From Rothia sp. P100 (GTDB lineage: Bacteria; Actinomycetota; Actinomycetes; Actinomycetales; Micrococcaceae), in the NCBI RefSeq assembly GCF_023712425.1, contig NZ_JAMAYG010000003.1, positions 124,001-188,000 of the forward strand: DNA of 64,000 nucleotides, written 5' to 3'. The notes under the pieces are model-generated. The model did not search any database and had not been told where the DNA came from. It worked only from the letters and a program-made list of their open reading frames with translations. The translations under genes were made by a program, and so were the position numbers. This document shows positions 33,195-42,884 of this stretch, in pieces (positions within the stretch are counted from its first letter, which is position 1; every line of letters begins with the position of its first letter).

Positions 33195-34400
33195 TTACTT
33201 CCAAAGCCTGTTCTTAGTGTGCACACTGGAGGCCTTAATCTGCACCCAGTCAGGGCAGGGCAGGCGCAGTGCCTTCTCACAGCCAGACAGCGCGGTAATT
33301 ATAGACTCACAGCGCTTATTGAACTCGCCTACATTGGTCTTATCAACAATCTGCCCCGGGAAGTGGCGGTGCATCTTAGAGACCGAATCAGAAGACTCCT
33401 GCAAACCGTGACCGGAATGCCCAGGAATGTGCTTCACCAGAACTCGGCGCTCGCGGATTGCCTCAGTGAGTTTCTGCATCTCATCAATGACCTGCTGATT
33501 CTGCACGCCTTCAGTAACCCATTGGTTATAACACCAGCGGTTATGAGCTAGCCGCAACACAAAGGTCAGGGCGCCCAGCGAGTCAGTGTGAATAATCAGC
33601 TGTCGACCACCGTGGTAAAAGATGTTGAAGGCAGCCAGCATGGCAGAAAGCTCACCGGTCATAATATTGGTGGCATCGTAATGGGAGTGAAAGAAGAAGC
33701 CGTCTTCACTCACGCCGCCTATGCCCATACGCCCACCCTTAAGGTAGCGCTTGTTATTGGTCGCTCTGAAAGAACAGTCGGTAAAGACACTGTACTCCAC
33801 GAGCTTCTCGACGGGCAGAGGGGCAGTGTGCTTCTCCAACTCGTTATGAGCTAGACGTGAGGCTTCATCCATGAGGTGCGGCATCAGCTCACCTGCCTGA
33901 GTGCCAATAAGCTTCACGTGAATCTCTCCCAGCGAGTGAACCTCATAGGGGTTCATCACCTTATCCAAAGAACGGTACTCCAAGAAACTCTTGAAGACGG
34001 GGAGCTTACGGAAGAGCAGCTTAAGGTAATGCTTATCTGCAGCCGCTGTCATCAGATTGGTCTTGTACTCAGCCGGAACCGCCTGAATAGCCGCCACAAT
34101 AGCGCGACCCAGCATATCGGTATGCACCTCATCGCAGGGAGTCATCAACGAGTGTGTCAATGATTCAGCAATCGGCTCACACTCGATAACCTCACGGTCA
34201 CCGTTCTCACGGGATACATAAATAAGAGTGGTCAGCCCAACATGGCAGTCCCCTGCCGCGCGCACCTGATCCATAATGACCGCAATAACGGCTACGCCCT
34301 GCTCAGTAAACCCTGCCGGGTAGGAGCTCGTATAATCCGGGGGCTCCCAAGTCAGCTCGCACTTTTTGATTTGTGCAGGTGTAATTTCCACATTATTCAC
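33195..34400 (-). CDS. RNase H-fold protein with unknown N-terminal domain
   Basis: The C-terminal part (about residues 205-345) has the ordered RNase H residues: Asp in VFTDCSF, Glu in TGELSAM, Asp in IHTDSLGAL and His in VKHIPGHSGHG with a following Asp (SSDSV). A basic GGRMGIGGV strand follows the first motif as in RNase HI. The first 200 residues match no domain recognised here. It is longer than RNase HI (about 150 residues) and is not next to a reverse transcriptase or phage gene. Hydrolysis of RNA-DNA hybrids is plausible; biological role unknown. Confidence 0.65.
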   Translation of the reverse strand: MNNVEITPAQIKKCELTWEPPDYTSSYPAGFTEQGVAVIAVIMDQVRAAGDCHVGLTTLIYVSRENGDREVIECEPIAESLTHSLMTPCDEVHTDMLGRAIVAAIQAVPAEYKTNLMTAAADKHYLKLLFRKLPVFKSFLEYRSLDKVMNPYEVHSLGEIHVKLIGTQAGELMPHLMDEASRLAHNELEKHTAPLPVEKLVEYSVFTDCSFRATNNKRYLKGGRMGIGGVSEDGFFFHSHYDATNIMTGELSAMLAAFNIFYHGGRQLIIHTDSLGALTFVLRLAHNRWCYNQWVTEGVQNQQVIDEMQKLTEAIRERRVLVKHIPGHSGHGLQESSDSVSKMHRHFPGQIVDKTNVGEFNKRCESIITALSGCEKALRLPCPDWVQIKASSVHTKNRLWK

Positions 34401-34564
34401 CTCCGATGGGGGTGTCTATCTTTGTTTTACTTACGCTTTAAAGCTATACCACCCCATCAACGATTAGCCAACAGACTAGAGGAACAGAGTAAAAACAACG
34501 GGGTAGGTCAGGGTGTGCCCAGTAGGTGGGCGCACAGCAGATTGGCTTTCTATCATGAAAAAAT

Positions 34565-34606
34565 AAGGACGCCCGCCGCAACGTCACTGTTGCGGCGGGC
34601 GTCCTT
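34565..34606 (-). terminator. Intrinsic terminator after ocd
   Basis: Perfect 18-base arms (AAGGACGCCCGCCGCAAC and complement) close a 6-base loop. On the minus strand ATTTTTTC follows. It terminates the ornithine cyclodeaminase transcript. Confidence 0.88.
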
Positions 34607-34624
34607 AGCGTTGAGCGGGCCCTA

Positions 34625-35653
34625 TTAGCTGATGGGTTTGAGAGAGCCAACCAGGGAGAAGAGGTCTTTGGGGTCCTCAGGGTCAGCAATAAGCTCAATG
34701 GAGTCCTGCAGTTCGGTGCCGGCGGTCAAGTCGCGCACACATCGCAAGGCGGCAAAGTCAGCAATAGCGAAGCCTACCGAATCGAAGAGAGTAATTTCTT
34801 CAGCTGAGCGGCGGCCAGGCTCCTCGCCAGTTAGAACCTTCCAGAACTCCACCACGGGAAAGTCCTCTTCAACCTGCTGAATCTCGCCCTCGATACGGGT
34901 CTGGGGCGGGAATTCAACGAAGACGGTAGAGTCGCGCACAATCTGCTCATCCAGCTCGGTCTTGCCGGGGCAGTCGCCGCCTACAGCGTTAAGGTGCACG
35001 CCAGGCTTGACGTGGTGGCGGGCCAGGATGGTGTTCTGCGCTTTATCAGCGGTGCAAGTGGTGATGATATCGGCGCCATCTACTGCCTCGTCCACTGAGG
35101 ATGTAAGGCGGATGCGGAAGCCCAGGGGCTCCATGTTACGGCGGAACTTATCCATCGCTTCGGGGTCGCTGTCAAAGATGACGAGGTCTTCAATGCCCAT
35201 AGCAGCGCGGAAGCCCAGTGCCTGGAACTCAGACTGAGAGCCGGTACCAATCATGGCCATGGTGCGCGAGTCAGGGCGAGCCAGTTTCTTAGCGACCATA
35301 GCTGAGGTGGCTGCGGTGCGCAGGGCGGTCAGCAGGGTCATTTCTGAAATGAAGGTGGGGTAGCCATTATCAACGTCCGCCAGCATGCCGTACGCGGTAA
35401 CAGTCTGGAAGCCGCGAGCAGGGTTTGAAGGGTGCCCGTTGACGTATTTGAAGGAATACTCTTCACCGTCTGAAGTGGGCATCAACTCGATAACACCGAA
35501 GGGGGTGTGGCTGGCGACGCGAGCAATTTTGTCGAACTTTTCCCAGCGCTTGAAGTCGCGTTCTAGGTAGTCAATCATGGTACCAATGATTTTTTCAACG
35601 CTTTCGCGCTGAATCCAACGAGCCATGTTGGTGACGTTAACAAACTGAACCAT
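34625..35653 (-). CDS. ocd: Ornithine cyclodeaminase
   Basis: The 342-residue enzyme of the Ocd/mu-crystallin family converts ornithine to proline and ammonia using NAD. The nucleotide fold begins MAMIGTGSQSEFQALGF, and the substrate region EYSFKYVNGHPSNPARG and NAVGGDCPGKTELD match true cyclodeaminases rather than alanine dehydrogenases. It is divergent from an Lrp/AsnC gene 147 bp away, which very likely controls it. An amino-acid permease gene follows the regulator. Confidence 0.9.
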   Translation of the reverse strand: MVQFVNVTNMARWIQRESVEKIIGTMIDYLERDFKRWEKFDKIARVASHTPFGVIELMPTSDGEEYSFKYVNGHPSNPARGFQTVTAYGMLADVDNGYPTFISEMTLLTALRTAATSAMVAKKLARPDSRTMAMIGTGSQSEFQALGFRAAMGIEDLVIFDSDPEAMDKFRRNMEPLGFRIRLTSSVDEAVDGADIITTCTADKAQNTILARHHVKPGVHLNAVGGDCPGKTELDEQIVRDSTVFVEFPPQTRIEGEIQQVEEDFPVVEFWKVLTGEEPGRRSAEEITLFDSVGFAIADFAALRCVRDLTAGTELQDSIELIADPEDPKDLFSLVGSLKPIS

Positions 35654-35800
35654 TCTAGAAAACTCCTCCTTGAGTTTGAACGGAAATAAACATAAACCTG
35701 TGACTGCGATAACGATACCCGGCTTTACCTACCACCGGTACCTCAAAAATGTACATTTTTTGCAGGGTGAAGAGCAGATTGTATATACAGAGTTAGCATT

Positions 35801-36238
35801 ATGTACATGAGATCACTAAGCGACCTAGAACATCGACTGCTCACCGAGCTCCGTTCCAACGGCAGAGCACCAGTTTCGCAGCTCGCTGAGAAACTGGGTG
35901 TCACGCGCGCAACGGTGACCAAGAAGATGGGGCAGCTGGAAACAGAGGGAATCATCGTAGGCTACACGGTGCGTACCGCTTCAGATGCCCTGGAGCCGGG
36001 TGTACGTGCCATCTCTATGGTGATTGTTGAACGCAAGAACTCCAGCCAAGCCATTGCGGATGTGCGTGGTATTCCCGAGGTAACAGCCCTGCACACCACA
36101 AACGGTCACTGGGACTTAGTCCTTGAAATTGCCTGCCGTGATTTACCGGATTTTGATCGAGTCTTGCACCATATCCGCTCAGTCAAGGGTGTGGTCAACA
36201 CCGAATCTAGCCTGCTGTTACGCACTATTAGCAGGTAG
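35801..36238 (+). CDS. Lrp/AsnC-family transcriptional regulator
   Basis: The 145-residue protein has an N-terminal helix-turn-helix (LLTELRSNGRAPVSQLAEKLGVTRATVTKKM) and a C-terminal RAM/AsnC ligand domain (AISMVIVERK, TALHTTNGHWDLVLEIACRD). It starts at ATG 35801, and a second in-frame ATG follows two codons later. Divergent orientation from ocd and closeness to an amino-acid permease gene suggest it senses ornithine, arginine or a related amino acid. Confidence 0.92.
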   Translation: MYMRSLSDLEHRLLTELRSNGRAPVSQLAEKLGVTRATVTKKMGQLETEGIIVGYTVRTASDALEPGVRAISMVIVERKNSSQAIADVRGIPEVTALHTTNGHWDLVLEIACRDLPDFDRVLHHIRSVKGVVNTESSLLLRTISR

Positions 36239-36265
36239 CGGATGACCAAGCTTCCTACGCGCTAA

Positions 36266-36299
36266 AAGGGCGGGCACTCTTTCACGAGTGCCCGCCCTT
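36266..36299. terminator. Bidirectional terminator between lrp and the permease gene
   Basis: Perfect 14-base arms (AAGGGCGGGCACTC and complement) with a 6-base loop, flanked by A-rich and T-rich ends, lie between two converging genes. It can serve both. Confidence 0.8.
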
Positions 36300-36314
36300 C
36301 TTGACGGTAACCAG

Positions 36315-37883
36315 CTAGCGTTCGTCGCGCTGTTCAGAGTCCCCCTGAGGGAGATCTTCATGGATGTTCACGGCCCCGCGCTGACGCTCCAGGTAAGCAT
36401 CAGCCGAAGGGACGTGGGCGACCACGGGGAAGTCACCGGTGTAGCCCTCGCGCACCCGGGCGATTTCGTTGACTCGCTTACGGACCAGGAACCAGCCAAT
36501 AATCAGGATGGGGACCATCAGCAGGAAGGTACCCAGCGTCCAGGTACCTACCGGGTAATCAATAGCCATCAGTACAAGTACAGCAGCCAAGAAGACAAGG
36601 ACAAGCCAGTCACTCACCGGTGAGAAGGGGGCACGGTAGTCCGGGCGCACATACTTGCCTTGCTTAGTCAATTTGATGAATTTCATGTGGGATAGGGTGA
36701 TAGCTGCCCAGCCCGCCATGGTACCCAGGGCACCCATGTTGAGCACAATTTCAAAAGCGTTCTCGGGAACTACAAAGTTGAGGAAGACACCAGCAACTGC
36801 AACAAAAGCGGTTATCACGATTCCCCCGAAAGGCACACCACTCTTCGTTAGTTTGCCGGCAAATGCAGGGGCAGAACCAGCCTGAGCCATGGAATACATG
36901 ATGCGGCCGGTGGAGTAAAGCCCAGCGTTAAGGGAGGAAAGCGCTGCGGTAATAACGACCAGCTGCATGATAGGAGCCGCGTAGTCCACCCCAATAGAAC
37001 CAAAGAAGGTAACGAAGGGCGAGACACCTGCGGAGTAAGCAGTGTAGGGCAGCAGCAGGCAGAGCAAGAGGACAGAACCAACGTAGAAAATAGCGATACG
37101 CAGAATCACGGTGTTGATGGCCTGAGGGATGATTCTGCGGGCATCCTGAGTTTCGCCAGAGGTAGTACCGACCAACTCGATACCGGCATAGGCAAAGACC
37201 ACACCCTGCACCACAATGAGGGCAGGTAGCACGCCGTTGGGCAACAGCCCCCCGTTATCCACAATGAGCGAGAAGCCGGTGGGGGTGCCGGTGGGGGTGC
37301 CAAAGATAACCATGTAAATACCCACGATCATGAAGATGACCAGTGCACTAATTTTGATGAGGGAGAACCAGAATTCCAGCTCACCAAAGACCTTGACCGA
37401 GAGCATATTGAAGAAGAGCACAAAGGCAACCACGAAGAGGGCAATAACCCACTGATCCAGCCCCGCAATAAACTCGCTGTACTGACCGAACCAGAGAATA
37501 TATATCGCCACGGCGGTGGCATCTGCCACCAGAGTCATTGCCCAGTTGAGCCAGTAAAGCCAACCCGACACATAGGCCGCTTTCTCACCGTAGAACTCGC
37601 GGGAGTAGGACACGAAAGAGCCGGATGATGGGCGGTGGACGATAAGCTCACCCAAGGCACGCAGAATGAGGTAGCCAAAGAAACCGCAAATAGCGTAAAG
37701 AATGAAGAGGGAGGGGCCAGCAGACTCGAGACGCGAGCCCGCACCCAAAAAAAGACCGGTGCCGATGGCGCTACCCATGGCAATCATTTGAAGCTGACGG
37801 CGGCCAAGACCCTGGTGTAGACCAGCTTCCTCGTGCGCGAAGGCGTCGTCAGACGCAATCTGTTGTGGTGTCTTGTGTGACAT
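36315..37883 (-). CDS. Amino-acid permease of the APC superfamily
   Basis: The 522-residue protein has about twelve hydrophobic segments and the APC opening GLGRRQLQMIAMGSAIGTGLFLGAG. Conserved blocks ELIVHRPSSGSFVSYSREFYG and FAYAGIELVGTTSGE place it with the AnsP/GabP/proline-type permeases. The cytoplasmic tail (about 50 residues) is polar. Substrate is not decidable; arginine/ornithine, proline, asparagine or GABA are candidates given ocd and the Lrp gene next door. Confidence 0.9.
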   Translation of the reverse strand: MSHKTPQQIASDDAFAHEEAGLHQGLGRRQLQMIAMGSAIGTGLFLGAGSRLESAGPSLFILYAICGFFGYLILRALGELIVHRPSSGSFVSYSREFYGEKAAYVSGWLYWLNWAMTLVADATAVAIYILWFGQYSEFIAGLDQWVIALFVVAFVLFFNMLSVKVFGELEFWFSLIKISALVIFMIVGIYMVIFGTPTGTPTGFSLIVDNGGLLPNGVLPALIVVQGVVFAYAGIELVGTTSGETQDARRIIPQAINTVILRIAIFYVGSVLLLCLLLPYTAYSAGVSPFVTFFGSIGVDYAAPIMQLVVITAALSSLNAGLYSTGRIMYSMAQAGSAPAFAGKLTKSGVPFGGIVITAFVAVAGVFLNFVVPENAFEIVLNMGALGTMAGWAAITLSHMKFIKLTKQGKYVRPDYRAPFSPVSDWLVLVFLAAVLVLMAIDYPVGTWTLGTFLLMVPILIIGWFLVRKRVNEIARVREGYTGDFPVVAHVPSADAYLERQRGAVNIHEDLPQGDSEQRDER

Positions 37884-38089
37884 GACGTCCCTTTTTCTCT
37901 TAGTGAGGGTTTCAAGTCACAGGTTTATAGTTAGCTAGATTACATTCATGACAGAACTTTGGGAAGTAGTCTCACTAAATTTCTCGGCCATTCTTATAAT
38001 TTCTGGCAGGACTTGGAGCGGGTAAAGGTGTACCCGCCCACACGACACCCCACCGCAGGTTCACTTTCTACCATCAAAAAATAAAAGAC

Positions 38090-38119
38090 GCCCGCCGCAA
38101 CATGAGCGTTACGGCGGGC
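38090..38119 (-). terminator. Intrinsic terminator after ilvD
   Basis: GCCCGCCG (38090-38097) pairs with CGGCGGGC (38112-38119), with an inner AAC/GTT pair and one mismatch. The minus strand then reads TTTTATTTTTT. The stem and the flanking TTCTACCATCAAAAAATAA resemble those at 34550-34606. Confidence 0.8.
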
Positions 38120-38154
38120 GGCCTATAGGTTATGGGGTTAGGAGGTAAAAACTC

Positions 38155-39999
38155 TTAGTAACCTTCAGGGAGCACACGTACCCCGCCCTTATCGGCTGAG
38201 GACGCCATCATGGCGTAGGCACGCAGAGCTTTAGACACCTGACGTTCACGGGGCTTGGTGGGTACCCAAGGCAGGGGGCCCTTGGCAGCACGGCGGGCTT
38301 CTAGCACTTCATCGGGCACATTGACCTGCAACAGGCGCTCGTGCACGTTGATTTCGATCTCGTCACCGGTCTCAATCAGGGCGATAGCACCACCTGCAGC
38401 AGCCTCGGGTGAGACGTGGCCAATGGAGATACCCGAGGTACCACCGGAGAAACGGCCGTCAGTGATCAGTGCACAGGTCTTACCCAGCCCGAGACCCTTG
38501 AGGTAGGAGGTGGGGTAGAGCATTTCCTGCATGCCGGGGCCACCGCGGGGGCCCTCGTACTGAATGACGACGATATCGCCCTCTTTAACGTTCTTGGAGA
38601 GAATTTCAAAGACGGCCTCGTCCTGAGATTCAACCACGAAGGCACGGCCCTTGAAATGGAAGAGCTCCTCATCAATGCCAGCGCTCTTGATGATCGCACC
38701 ATCGAGGGCGATGTTGCCGCGCAGAACCGCCAGCCCACCGTCCTTGGTATAGGCGTGCTCAACACTGCGAATGCAGCCGTTCTCGGCGTCAGTTTCCAGG
38801 GATTCGTACTGGTTAGCGGTTGAGAAAGCCTGGGTGGTACGCACGCCACCGGGGGCTGCGCGGAAGAGTTCCTTGGCACGTTCAGAGGCAGTGCCGGAGC
38901 GGACGTCCCACTCCCCCAGCCAGGTGTCCAAATTGTCGGCGTGAACAGAATGAACGTTCTGCTTTAGCATCCCGGCACGGTTGAGCTCACCCAGTAGGGC
39001 GGGGATGCCGCCGGCGCGGTGCACGTGCTCAATGTGGTATTTGGTGGAGTTAGGGGCTACCTTGGCAAGGCAGGGAACTCGGCGGGAAATATCGTCGATA
39101 TCCTGAAGGGTAAAGTCAACCTCAGCCTCGTTAGCAATCGCCAGGATGTGCAGCACAGTATTGGTGGAGCCGCCCATAGCGACGTCCAGCGCCATAGCGT
39201 TCTCAAAAGCCTCTTTGGTAGCAATGGAGCGGGGTAGTACGCTCTCGTCGTCCTGCTCGTAGTAGCGCTTTGCCAGATTAACAATGGAGGTGCCGGCGTC
39301 CAGGAACAGCTGCTTGCGGGCGATCTGGGTTGCTAGGGTGGTGCCATTGCCGGGCAGAGCAAGACCAATTGCTTCATTGAGGCAGTTCATGGAGTTAGCT
39401 GTGAACATACCAGCACAGGAACCGCAGGTGGGGCAGGCGTTCTTTTCGATCTGGGCAAGCTGCTCATCGGTGACGGACTCATCCACTGCCATCGACATGG
39501 CATCGACAAGGTCCAGGCGGTGCTCAACAACGCCCTCAATACCTTCACCGGATTCCATGGGACCGCCGGAGACGAAGATGGTGGGGATGTTCAGGCGCAT
39601 GGCGGCCAGCAACATGCCGGGTGTGATTTTGTCGCAGTTAGAGATGCAAACCAGGGCGTCAGCGCGGTGGGCGTTGACCATGTACTCCACGGAGTCCGCG
39701 ATGAGGTCGCGGGAGGGTAGGGAGTAGAGCATGCCGTCATGGCCCATGGCGATGCCGTCGTCCACCGCGATGGTGTTGAATTCTTTGGCGACGCCGCCAG
39801 CTTCTTGAATGGCGCCAGCGACCAGGTCGCCCATGTTTTTAAGGTGGACGTGGCCAGGCACGAACTGGGTGTAGGAGTTGGCAATAGCAATGATGGGCTT
39901 GCCGAAGTCGTCATCGCCCATACCGGTGGCGCGCCAAAGCGCGCGGGCACCAGCCATGTTCCTGCCGTGAGTTGATGTTCGCGAGCGCAGTTCAGGCAT
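38155..39999 (-). CDS. ilvD: Dihydroxy-acid dehydratase
   Basis: The 614-residue enzyme dehydrates 2,3-dihydroxy-isovalerate/methylvalerate in branched-chain amino acid synthesis. The Fe-S cysteines are in [10 protein letters not shown] and [18 protein letters not shown], and GRFSGGTSG and IGHVSPEAA are diagnostic. The ATG at 39999 follows AAGGGG; upstream in-frame codons back to 40077 are not family sequence. It is a single gene with its own terminator; the sequence is of the E. coli IlvD type in which the cluster is oxygen sensitive. Confidence 0.95.
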   Translation of the reverse strand: MPELRSRTSTHGRNMAGARALWRATGMGDDDFGKPIIAIANSYTQFVPGHVHLKNMGDLVAGAIQEAGGVAKEFNTIAVDDGIAMGHDGMLYSLPSRDLIADSVEYMVNAHRADALVCISNCDKITPGMLLAAMRLNIPTIFVSGGPMESGEGIEGVVEHRLDLVDAMSMAVDESVTDEQLAQIEKNACPTCGSCAGMFTANSMNCLNEAIGLALPGNGTTLATQIARKQLFLDAGTSIVNLAKRYYEQDDESVLPRSIATKEAFENAMALDVAMGGSTNTVLHILAIANEAEVDFTLQDIDDISRRVPCLAKVAPNSTKYHIEHVHRAGGIPALLGELNRAGMLKQNVHSVHADNLDTWLGEWDVRSGTASERAKELFRAAPGGVRTTQAFSTANQYESLETDAENGCIRSVEHAYTKDGGLAVLRGNIALDGAIIKSAGIDEELFHFKGRAFVVESQDEAVFEILSKNVKEGDIVVIQYEGPRGGPGMQEMLYPTSYLKGLGLGKTCALITDGRFSGGTSGISIGHVSPEAAAGGAIALIETGDEIEINVHERLLQVNVPDEVLEARRAAKGPLPWVPTKPRERQVSKALRAYAMMASSADKGGVRVLPEGY

Positions 40000-40089
40000 T
40001 GTATTCCCCTTGATAACTGGTGGTAGTCGTCTTTGGGTATATAGTCTACGCCGGGACGCCGGTGAGGGTATATGCACCCCCAGGTGTTC

Positions 40090-40272
40090 TCAGATAGTGG
40101 AGTTTAGACGGTGGTGGGTTTTTCTCCTTAAGCAGCACCTGGTGAGAGGCCTCGCGGCGGTGTATCCGGTCCGGGGGTGAGCGGGAACATGGATGAGAGC
40201 GCCGTGAGCGTCGTAGTGCCGCAGCATACGCACAGATAGACGGGTCAGGGAGCTGAACTCGCCAATAGTCAT
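40090..40272 (-). pseudogene. MerR-family regulator remnant
   Basis: MTIGEFSSLTRLSVRMLRHY and the following DAHGALI...HPRTGY form the MerR helix-turn-helix, where about 250 further residues are expected. After TGY the frame diverges (TAARPLTRCCLRR) and stops at 40090. Another frame gives RREASHQVLLKE, closer to MerR, which suggests a frameshift. It is a truncated, probably inactive fragment. Confidence 0.55.
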
Positions 40273-40552
40273 GAGGTTCGTGGTTTCAGCCACATCCCCG
40301 GCTTGTGCCCTCATATCATGTCAGCGTCACTACACAGACGTTTAAGGAAGGGCGCTCGTAAGGGTGGCACCTCACGATGCAGGCCACATGAACGTTTTAG
40401 GTCAGTCTCCTGTCACAAAGCTGACACAGAGAAATATTGAAGGACTTAGCTTCAGGGCTTGGGGTTGGCGGCGGTCAAAAGGTTAGCTAGAAATACGGCA
40501 CTTCCACACTGTTAGCGCCGCTACAGCCGTAGGATCAACCCAAGGAGCAGCA

Positions 40553-41752
40553 ATGCCCATCAACACAGACCGTATTTTGACCACCCACGTCGGCTCCCTG
40601 CCGCGCACCGACCGCTTGCGTGAGGCAAACGCCCGCCGCCAGACAGGTGACCTGTCCGAAGCTGACTTCCAGCAGATTCTTACTGAAGAGGTCCGCGCAA
40701 TTGTTGCACAGCAGGTAGAGCTGGGCATCGATATTGTGAACGACGGCGAATACGGCCACGCCATGACAAATACCGTGGATTACGGTGCCTGGTGGACCTA
40801 TAGCTTTGCCCGCACCGGTGGGCTAGAGCTAACGGAGGATAACCCGGCGTTTGAAGTTGTGCGCTCCACCCCCGGGGACCTGCGCTACACCAGCTTCGCT
40901 GACCGCCGTGATCGCGCTGCTTTCCTCAGCGCCTACGACGAGGTGGTAGACGTTGATCTCAAAGTCGTGGATGCCTTTCCTGCCGCCACTAGCGCTATCA
41001 GCTACATCGGGCAGGAGGACGTCGCCAGCGATGTCCGCAACCTCACCGGCGCGCTCAAGGGTAGCGGGGCGCACTCAGGTTTTATCGCAGCTCTTTCCCC
41101 CGGATCTGCAGCCCGCGTTGGCAACAAGCACTACGCCACCGACCGCGACTTCCTCTTCGCCTGGGCAGACGTCCTCAAGCAGGAGTACAAGGCAATTACG
41201 GACGCCGGGCTCACCCTGCAGATTGATGATCCCTCCATCGCAGAGGGCTGGGATCAGATCAACCCCGAACCCAGCGTCAGTGATTACCTCGCCTTTATTC
41301 AGGACTCAGTGGACGCGCTCAACTACGCCTTAGAAGACATTCCCACCGAGCTCACCCGCTTCCACCTTTGCTGGGGTTCCTGGCACGGCCCCCACACCAC
41401 CGACCTGGAATTCAAACACATCGCCAAGACCATGCTCTCTATCGATGCGCAAGGCTACACCTTTGAGGCAGCCAACGTGCGTCACGCCCACGAGTGGAAG
41501 GTCTGGGAAAACCTAGAACTGCCGGAGGGCAAGTACATTGTGCCCGGCGTTGTTTCGCACTCTACCAACGTGGTGGAACACCCCGAGCTGGTAGCTCAGC
41601 GCATCGAGCAGTTCGCCTCGGTGGTGGGCAAAGAAAATGTGGTTGCTTCTACCGACTGCGGCTTGGGCGGACGCATTCACCCAGAAATCGCTGTAGCTAA
41701 ACTGGCATCCCTATCTCAGGGGGCCGCATTAGCGTCCCAGCGTCTCTTCTAA
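40553..41752 (+). CDS. MetE-like (cobalamin-independent methionine synthase family) methyltransferase
   Basis: The 399-residue protein corresponds to the C-terminal zinc-binding half of MetE and to its short homologues. It begins TTHVGSLPRTDRLREA and has ELGIDIVNDGEYGH, ITDAGLTLQIDDPSIAEGWD, a zinc ligand pair in HLCWGSWHGPH, and a second cysteine in STDCGLGGRIHPE. Such proteins transfer methyl groups to thiols such as homocysteine, but lack the N-terminal half of full MetE and may use another methyl donor or thiol. The ATG follows AAGGAG. It is a single gene. Confidence 0.85.
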   Translation: MPINTDRILTTHVGSLPRTDRLREANARRQTGDLSEADFQQILTEEVRAIVAQQVELGIDIVNDGEYGHAMTNTVDYGAWWTYSFARTGGLELTEDNPAFEVVRSTPGDLRYTSFADRRDRAAFLSAYDEVVDVDLKVVDAFPAATSAISYIGQEDVASDVRNLTGALKGSGAHSGFIAALSPGSAARVGNKHYATDRDFLFAWADVLKQEYKAITDAGLTLQIDDPSIAEGWDQINPEPSVSDYLAFIQDSVDALNYALEDIPTELTRFHLCWGSWHGPHTTDLEFKHIAKTMLSIDAQGYTFEAANVRHAHEWKVWENLELPEGKYIVPGVVSHSTNVVEHPELVAQRIEQFASVVGKENVVASTDCGLGGRIHPEIAVAKLASLSQGAALASQRLF

Positions 41753-41774
41753 AGACGCAGACGCTTACTCACTG

Positions 41775-41820
41775 AACTGGCAGGGTGGCTAGGGCTTGGG
41801 CTCTAGCCACCCTGCCAGTT
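41775..41820 (+). terminator. Hairpin after the MetE-like gene
   Basis: Perfect 18-base arms (AACTGGCAGGGTGGCTAG and complement) close a 10-base loop, 22 bp after the stop codon. The T-run is only TT, but the stem is very stable. Confidence 0.7.
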
Positions 41821-42050
41821 AAGTAGCACCTGCCAGAAGGCTTACTTGACGCCACGCTCCTCCTGCAGACCCGGGGTGCATATAAGATTTTTTAAAATAT
41901 GACCGCAGTTTTCCATGACCAACGAATGTAATTCGCAGCACCAGATAAAAACAAACTACAGGTCCATCACTATCGCAGATACTCCATTGATTCAGCGAGT
42001 CTCGCGCCCACCCAACATCCAACCCCTAAAATATTAAAAATGCACCAGGA

Positions 42051-42063
42051 ATTGTGAAACAAT
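42051..42063. promoter_or_regulatory. Operator-like palindrome before treR
   Basis: ATTGT-GAA-ACAAT is a perfect palindrome 51 bp before the treR start. It shares the TGT-N3-ACA core with the one at 42885, as expected for two sites of the same GntR-type repressor. Confidence 0.45.
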
Positions 42064-42114
42064 CTCTCACCTCTTGCATTTTCTGCACATAAATCATTCG
42101 CTTAGGGGAGCCCC

Positions 42115-42852
42115 ATGGGAAAGTTCGAACGCATCTATCATGACCTTGCTCGTGATATCGATGAAGGTAAATACAAGGTTGGCGACCTTCTACCCAGTGA
42201 AAAAATGTTGACCGAAAAGTACGCTGTGTCTAGGGAAACAGCGCGCAAGGCCCTAGCCATCTTGACTGACCGTGGCTACATTCAGCGCATTATGGGGAAA
42301 GGCTCACTGGTAGTAGACCACAAACGCTACTCCATCCCAGTATCCTCCCTCGTCAGTTACAAGGAATTTGCTGAATCTGCCAGCAAAACCGCTCATACTG
42401 AACTCATCTCCATTGAAGAAGGCATACTCCCTCCCGTGCCTTTTCAGCCCCTAGCAGTCAAAGAAGAGGTCACCTCCATCCCCGTGACCCATATCATTCG
42501 CGTACGTCATATGGACGGGATCCCCGCAATCATCGATTATGACTACATTGCGAAAAGCGTGGCTCCCATCATCCCCCAGCGTGCAGCAGAGAACTCCCTC
42601 TACCAATATTTTGAAGAGGAGCTAAACCTCAGCATCACTTCATCTGCTAAGCAAATTACAGTGGAACCGGCCACCCCCAACGATGCCAAATACCTTAATT
42701 TGCACGCTGGCGAATATGTAGCTGTTACTACCTCAATTACCGTATTAGAAGACGGCACAGCTTTTCAGTACACCATCTCACGGCATAGAGCGGACAAGTT
42801 CCGCTATCTAGATTTTGCCCATCGCCGTCAAAACATTCCTGAATCTGAATAA
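42115..42852 (+). CDS. treR: GntR-family repressor (TreR-like)
   Basis: The 245-residue protein has the GntR winged helix (KYKVGDLLPSEKMLTEKYAVSRETARKALAIL) and a UTRA ligand-binding domain (about residues 95-235). The HutC/TreR subfamily senses sugar phosphates or sugars. It precedes the glucosidase gene by 138 bp and converges with a sugar ABC operon, so control of trehalose/alpha-glucoside use is probable. Palindromes at 42051 and 42885 are candidate operators for auto- and target regulation. Confidence 0.85.
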   Translation: MGKFERIYHDLARDIDEGKYKVGDLLPSEKMLTEKYAVSRETARKALAILTDRGYIQRIMGKGSLVVDHKRYSIPVSSLVSYKEFAESASKTAHTELISIEEGILPPVPFQPLAVKEEVTSIPVTHIIRVRHMDGIPAIIDYDYIAKSVAPIIPQRAAENSLYQYFEEELNLSITSSAKQITVEPATPNDAKYLNLHAGEYVAVTTSITVLEDGTAFQYTISRHRADKFRYLDFAHRRQNIPESE

Positions 42853-42884
42853 AGTGCCGGGAACTTTTTATCGCCTAGCTCCGC

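Larger units (their letters stand above)
41753..42114. other. AT-rich intergenic region before treR
   Basis: This region contains the terminator hairpin at 41775-41820 and the operator-like palindrome at 42051-42063. The rest (about 41870-42050) is unusually AT-rich for the window, including AAAATAT/TTTTTAAAATATG runs, and has no supported gene. Confidence 0.5.

Noticed and set aside
40315-40552. Possible cobalamin or SAM riboswitch before the MetE-like gene
   Set aside because: None of the conserved blocks seen in the four other leaders is present here.
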